Shown: positions 41,569-45,519 of the stretch, piece by piece
How the letters are laid out: every line of letters starts with the position of its first letter
Numbering within the stretch: the first letter of the stretch is position 1
Made by a program: the position numbers and the translations under genes
Notes under the pieces: generated by a model
Told to the model about the DNA's origin: nothing
The model's database searches: none
Seen by the model: the letters and a program-made list of their open reading frames with translations, nothing else
Assembly (NCBI GenBank): GCA_039933785.1
Contig: JBDTNL010000030.1
Location: 1-45,519 of the forward strand
Source of the DNA: JBDTNL01 sp039933785
Lineage (GTDB): Bacteria > Acidobacteriota > Thermoanaerobaculia > Multivoradales > JAGPDF01
Direction of reading: 5' to 3'
Length of the DNA stretch: 45,519 nucleotides

Positions 41569-42882
41569 ATGAGCCTTTCGCTGCCGGCCGCCGCGACACT
41601 GTCGCGTCTCGAGACCTTCGGGATGCGGCTCGGGCTGGAATCCACGGAGGCCCTTCTCGCCGCGCTCGGCTCGCCGCAGCGAAGCTTCCCCGCGGTGCTG
41701 ATCGCCGGCACCAACGGCAAGGGCTCGACCTCGGCGTTGCTCGCTTCCATCGCCCATCACGCCGGTCTGCGCGTCGGCCTCTACACCTCGCCGCATCTCG
41801 AAGCACCGGAAGAGCGTGTCCGGATCGGCGGCGAAGCGCTGCTGAGCGCCGAGCTCAGCGAGTTGGTGCTCGAAGTCGTGGCGGCGGGCGAGCGCGTGCT
41901 GGGCGCGCCGCCGACCTATTTCGAGGCCTTCACGGCGGTTGCGTTTTGCGCCTTTTCGCGTCACGCCGTCGACCTCGCGGTGCTCGAGGTTGGAATGGGT
42001 GGGAGGCTCGATTCGACCAATGCCGCCGATCCGGTGCTTTCGGTCATCACGCCGATCGCGCTCGATCATCAAGAACACCTCGGCTCGACGCTGGAGCGGA
42101 TCGCCCGGGAGAAGGCAGGCATCCTGCGCCGCGCCAGACCCGCGGTGGTCTGGATCGAAGAGCAAGAGGCGCGCCAGACCGTAGCCGAGCTCGCAGCCGA
42201 GCTCGCGATACCCCTCGAGTTCGCCGACCGCACGGTGGCGATCGAGCCGGTCGCCGGAGACCCATGGGACGGCCAGCGCATGATCCTGCGCACGCCGGAT
42301 CACTGCCACGATCTCTCGACCGCGCTCCTCGGTGAGCATCAACGGCGCAACGTTGCCTTGGCCGTTCGCGCCGCCGAGACCCTGCGCGCTTTGGGCTGGC
42401 GGGGGATCGGACACGACGCCATCGAGCAGGGAGTGCGCGCGGTGCGCTGGCCAGGCCGGCTCGAGGCGATCGAGCTTCCGACCGGGCGTCGAGTGCTGCT
42501 CGACGGAGCGCACAACCCGGACGGCGTGTTGGCGCTGGAACGTTTCCTCGATCCGCTGGGGCCGTTCGACTTACTCTTCGGAGCGCTCGCCGACAAGGAT
42601 CTGGCGCACATGCTGCCGTCGTTGGCGGGGCGGGCTCGAAGGATCACTTTGACCGCGCCGCCGACCAAGCGCGCGCAACCGCCCGAATTGCTCCTCGATC
42701 TTCTGCCGCAAACGGTGGCCCACCTCGAGCCCGATCTCGAGCGGGCGCTCGATCAAGCGCTGGCCGATGGTTCCGCACCGCTGTTGGTCTGCGGATCCTT
42801 ATATCTGGTCGGTGCCGTACGGACCAGCCTTCGCCGGCGTTTTGGCGTGCCTGCCGCGGCAACGGAAAGTCTCTTCGTATGA
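41569..42882 (+). CDS. folC: Folylpolyglutamate/dihydrofolate synthase
   Basis: 437 residues. P-loop AGTNGKGST (46-54), LYTSPHLEAPEERVRI, FEAFTAVAF, VGMGGRLDSTN, ITPIALDHQEHLGSTLERIAREKAGI, and LDGAHNPDG in the C-terminal Mur-ligase-like domain. It makes dihydrofolate from dihydropteroate and adds glutamates to folates. Follows accD, and its stop overlaps the next gene's start by 4 bp (ATGA). Confidence 0.95.
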   Translation: MSLSLPAAATLSRLETFGMRLGLESTEALLAALGSPQRSFPAVLIAGTNGKGSTSALLASIAHHAGLRVGLYTSPHLEAPEERVRIGGEALLSAELSELVLEVVAAGERVLGAPPTYFEAFTAVAFCAFSRHAVDLAVLEVGMGGRLDSTNAADPVLSVITPIALDHQEHLGSTLERIAREKAGILRRARPAVVWIEEQEARQTVAELAAELAIPLEFADRTVAIEPVAGDPWDGQRMILRTPDHCHDLSTALLGEHQRRNVALAVRAAETLRALGWRGIGHDAIEQGVRAVRWPGRLEAIELPTGRRVLLDGAHNPDGVLALERFLDPLGPFDLLFGALADKDLAHMLPSLAGRARRITLTAPPTKRAQPPELLLDLLPQTVAHLEPDLERALDQALADGSAPLLVCGSLYLVGAVRTSLRRRFGVPAAATESLFV

Positions 42883-44414
42883 CCGGTCGGGCCGCTTGGT
42901 GGGTCTTCGCCACGCTCGCTCTTTTCTACTGCCTGACGACAAGTGGCCATGTTTTGTCGCCCGACGCTGTACTGCGAGCGCGCGCCGCGGAGGGTCTGCT
43001 CGAGCACGGTCGTCCGAGCATCGACCCGATCGGTGTCCCGCAGGGTTTTCTCGCGGTGGGGAGGCTAGGCGACTCCTATCCGAAATACGAAGCCGGCCCA
43101 AGTCTCGCGGCGCTTCCTTTCCTGGCGATCGGCGCGGCCGCGGCAAAGCTCGCCCCGGCGGGTTCCGAGCAGGTCTTCCGCGGCCCGATCTTTCTCTGGT
43201 ACTCGCCCGACGACTCCGAGGCGGCTTGGCGCTTCGCCGGCATGGTGCTCACCAACGCCTTTCTGGTTGCTGCCCTTTGTGCGGTGCTCTTTGCGCTCGC
43301 GCTCGAACTCGGGTATTCACCGCGAGCGGCCTTGATCGTCACCGCGGCCGCGGCAGTAGCTTCGCCGCTCTGGGTGTACTCGAAGGACCTCTTCGCCGAG
43401 CCCTTGGCGGGTCTCGGCCTCCTGGTTTTCGCGCTGTTCGTCGAACGGCTGGCGAAGGCTCACAGATGGCAGTCCGCGCTTTGGGCCGGCGCGGGCTTCG
43501 GTGTTTCCGTGCTGGCTCGATTCGCGCATCTCGCCCTGTTGCCGCTCGCTTTCATCCTCGCCGCGCACGCCTTGCGCGGCAGCCGCGATCGTCGATCGAG
43601 CTGGGCCTCGAGCCTCGCGATGGCAGCCGGTCTGGGCCTTCTTCTTCTGCTCGGCGCGTGGTGGAACTGGGTGCGCTTCGGCTCGATCTGGGTGAGCGGC
43701 TACGGCGAAGAGCTGCGCTTGTGGACGACGCCGCCTCTCCTCGGTCTCTCGGGTCTCCTGTTCAGCCCGGGGCGCGGCCTATTGCCGCACTTTCCGCTCG
43801 TGCTGCTCGCCGTTGCCGCGACGCCCGCGTCGTGGCGGAGGAGCATTCGAATGACGCTCTTCGCGTGGGGCACGTTGATCACCCTGCTCGTCGTGTATTG
43901 CCGTTGGCACGGTTGGGACGGCGGCTGGTGTTGGGGCCCGCGTTTTCTGGTGCCGGCGATTGCTCCCCTTGTGCTGCTGTGCGCCCCGTTCTTCGACGGT
44001 CTGTGGGCGGGCACATGGAAACGAGTTGCGGGCTATGGCTTGCTGGCAGTCAGCGGACTGATCGCGTTTACCGGAACGCTGGTGGCGTACACGGACTTCG
44101 ATCAGGCTCTGCGTCACGCGGGTACCACGCTGCCGTATCTGGAAGTCGTGCGGTGGAGTTGGACGACTTATCCCCCAGTCGCGTATTGGCCGTTCGAACC
44201 CAAGGAGTTCTACCTGCTCTTCCGCGCGCTCCGCACCCCGCAAGCCTGGTGGCTGGCCGCTCTGTTCGGCGCCGGATTCGGCCTGCTCCCCGTGATGGTG
44301 CGACACACCGGGACGCTGGTGCTCGGCACGAGCACCAGCCGCCGCGTCGGCTGGCGGAGTTGGGCCTTGATCGCCGGCCTGGCAGTACTGTTCGGCGCGA
44401 TCGCGCGCCTCTGA
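42879..44414 (+). CDS. Polytopic membrane protein, glycosyltransferase (GT-C/PMT)-like
   Basis: 511 residues with about 10 membrane helices. The N-terminal segment has a helix, then SPDAVLRARAAEGLLEHGRPSIDP and GDSYPKYEAGPSLAALPFLAIG, a loop pattern seen in GT-C fold glycosyltransferases related to family 39 (an acidic residue after the first helix, SPDAV here, is the usual catalytic-site position). DGGWCWGPRFLVPAIAPLVLL is another recurring segment in such proteins. Substrate is unknown; a lipid-linked sugar donor would be typical. Coupled to folC by a 4-bp overlap. Confidence 0.72.
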   Translation: MTGRAAWWVFATLALFYCLTTSGHVLSPDAVLRARAAEGLLEHGRPSIDPIGVPQGFLAVGRLGDSYPKYEAGPSLAALPFLAIGAAAAKLAPAGSEQVFRGPIFLWYSPDDSEAAWRFAGMVLTNAFLVAALCAVLFALALELGYSPRAALIVTAAAAVASPLWVYSKDLFAEPLAGLGLLVFALFVERLAKAHRWQSALWAGAGFGVSVLARFAHLALLPLAFILAAHALRGSRDRRSSWASSLAMAAGLGLLLLLGAWWNWVRFGSIWVSGYGEELRLWTTPPLLGLSGLLFSPGRGLLPHFPLVLLAVAATPASWRRSIRMTLFAWGTLITLLVVYCRWHGWDGGWCWGPRFLVPAIAPLVLLCAPFFDGLWAGTWKRVAGYGLLAVSGLIAFTGTLVAYTDFDQALRHAGTTLPYLEVVRWSWTTYPPVAYWPFEPKEFYLLFRALRTPQAWWLAALFGAGFGLLPVMVRHTGTLVLGTSTSRRVGWRSWALIAGLAVLFGAIARL

Positions 44415-44415
44415 G

Positions 44416-45519
44416 TTAAGCCAGGGTGTCGTAGAGCGGGAAGCGTCGGCAGAGCGCGTGGACTCGCTTACGCACCGCGGCAACCGCGGCGCTGTCCTCG
44501 TGCTGGCCGAGTGCCTCGGCGATGAGCTCGGCGATCGAATCCATGTCGGCCTCGCTCATTCCGCGAGTGGTCACAGCGGGGGTGCCGAGGCGGATTCCGG
44601 ACGCCACCAAGGGTGGATTCTGGTCGTACGGGATCGTGTTCTTGTTGACCGTGATCGCGGCGGCCTCAAGGGCCTTCTCCGCGACTTTACCGGTGAGTCC
44701 GCGGGACGCGACATCGAGCAGAAACAGGTGATTGTCGGTGCCGCCCGAGACGATGCGGAAGCCCTTTGACTGCAGGCTGGTCGCCAGGCGCGCCGCGTTC
44801 TTGGTGATCTGTCGTTGGTAGGCGCCGAACTCCGGAGTGAGCGCTTCTTTGAAAGCGACCGCCTTGGCCGCGATGATGTGCATCAGCGGCCCGCCTTGAA
44901 TGCCCGGGAAGACGGCGCGGTCGAGATCCTTGGCGAACTCTTCCTTGCATAGGACCATGCCGGCGCGCGGGCCGCGCAGCGTCTTGTGGGTGGTGGTGGT
45001 CACGAAGTGGCAGTGCGGTACGGGCGATGGATGAACTCCCGCCGCGACCAGTCCGGCGATGTGTGCCATGTCGGCCATGAGGAGCGCGCCCACCTCGTCG
45101 GCGATCTCACGAAAGCGCGCGAAGTCGATAACCCGGCTATAGGCGCTGGCGCCGCAGACGATGAGCCGTGGCTTGCTTTCGCGGGCGATGCGCGCGACCT
45201 CGTCGAAATCGATGCGCTCGCTTTCCCGATCGACGCCGTAGGCGACGACCTTGAAGTCCCGTCCCGAGTACGACAGCCGGTGCCCATGGGTCAGATGTCC
45301 GCCGCTCGAGAGGTCCATGCCCATGAGCGTGTCGCCCGGTTTAAGCATGGCGAAGTACACCGCCATGTTGGCCGAGGTGCCGCTGTGCGGCTGCACGTTC
45401 ACATGCTCGGAGCCGAAGAGCTCCTTGGCCCGCGCGATCGCCAAGCGCTCCGCGACGTCGACGAATTCGCAGCCGCCGTAGTAGCGCTTGCCGGGGTAGC
45501 CCTCGGCGTATTTGTTGGT
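44416..45519 (-). CDS. glyA: Serine hydroxymethyltransferase (N-terminus outside the window)
   Basis: 367 residues present; the first part (about 45-50 residues) lies beyond the right edge. The frame continues to base 45519 as TNKYAEGYPGKRYYGGCEFVD. Further signatures: VNVQPHSGTSANMAVY, MGMDLSSGGHLTHG, MADMAHIAGLVAAGVHPSP, and the PLP lysine in VTTTTHKTLRGPRAG, then GGPLMHIIAAKAVAF and IRLGTPAVTTRGM. GlyA moves the serine hydroxymethyl group to tetrahydrofolate, giving glycine and methylene-THF, a main source of one-carbon units. Its stop is 1 bp from the convergent membrane-protein stop. Confidence 0.96.
   Translation of the reverse strand, partial: TNKYAEGYPGKRYYGGCEFVDVAERLAIARAKELFGSEHVNVQPHSGTSANMAVYFAMLKPGDTLMGMDLSSGGHLTHGHRLSYSGRDFKVVAYGVDRESERIDFDEVARIARESKPRLIVCGASAYSRVIDFARFREIADEVGALLMADMAHIAGLVAAGVHPSPVPHCHFVTTTTHKTLRGPRAGMVLCKEEFAKDLDRAVFPGIQGGPLMHIIAAKAVAFKEALTPEFGAYQRQITKNAARLATSLQSKGFRIVSGGTDNHLFLLDVASRGLTGKVAEKALEAAAITVNKNTIPYDQNPPLVASGIRLGTPAVTTRGMSEADMDSIAELIAEALGQHEDSAAVAAVRKRVHALCRRFPLYDTLA

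Noticed and set aside
42767..44419. 550-codon open frame overlapping the membrane protein gene
   Set aside because: Arg/Ala-rich out-of-frame translation of the membrane protein, which itself has coherent helices and coupling to folC.

Overview
This 45.5-kb window is GC-rich, gene-dense bacterial chromosome from a Gram-negative (diderm) organism. Diderm markers include BamD-like and CpoB/YbgF-like lipoproteins, an OmpA-type porin, Mpl (meso-diaminopimelate muropeptide recycling), TonB-type sequences and several lipoprotein signals. The mix of LytS/LytTR signalling, Hanks-type kinase, DUF4388, sulfatases and PASTA-rpe gene order suggests Acidobacteriota or a deltaproteobacterial-type lineage; this assignment is tentative because no rRNA is present. 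I see no insertion sequence, prophage, CRISPR array or obvious island. Genes are packed with 4-bp stop/start overlaps inside operons and with convergent genes overlapping at their ends.

Layout. 1-545: start of metY (minus) behind a putative attenuator leader that encodes a Met/Cys-rich 30-residue peptide, divergent from ftcD. 546-4629: ftcD, mpl (minus), a DUF1573 protein coupled to inorganic pyrophosphatase. 4626-8477: a minus-strand operon amidase - GerMN protein - murI - rph. 8539-11171: VOC protein, an orphan flavin reductase (minus), tRNA-Glu(CUC), an MscS channel. 11352-14607: minus-strand membrane protein, LytTR regulator and LytS-type kinase, and a DUF1223 protein. 14929-17176: NatA/NatB-type ABC exporter (minus). 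17274-22042: two divergent sulfatase-superfamily lipoproteins and an arylsulfotransferase-like lipoprotein. 22100-24991: PASTA protein - rpe - BamD-like - CpoB-like. 25142-27576: LysM protein, a small Fis-type HTH protein, a lytic transglycosylase. 27605-28799: tatA and amgK (minus). 28879-30999: small unknown protein, rlmN, pgeF (minus). 31047-34172: gatB-ftsE-ftsX. 34231-37160: OmpA protein, DUF4388 protein, ruvC (all minus). 37296-44414: a 1005-residue pseudo-receiver/kinase/TonB fusion, a small coiled-coil protein, accD, folC, a membrane glycosyltransferase-like protein. 44416-end: partial glyA (minus).

Themes. Cell-wall metabolism and recycling recurs (mpl, murI, amidase, lytic transglycosylase, amgK, pgeF, LysM and PASTA proteins, ftsEX), alongside envelope assembly and signalling. 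The most interesting points are: (1) a Met- and Cys-codon-rich leader peptide with mutually exclusive hairpins ahead of metY; (2) a recurrent TAnnnT-N7-9-start-codon arrangement at about eleven transcription-unit heads, suggesting widespread leaderless transcripts, possibly including the leader peptide; and (3) the kinase-TonB fusion protein.
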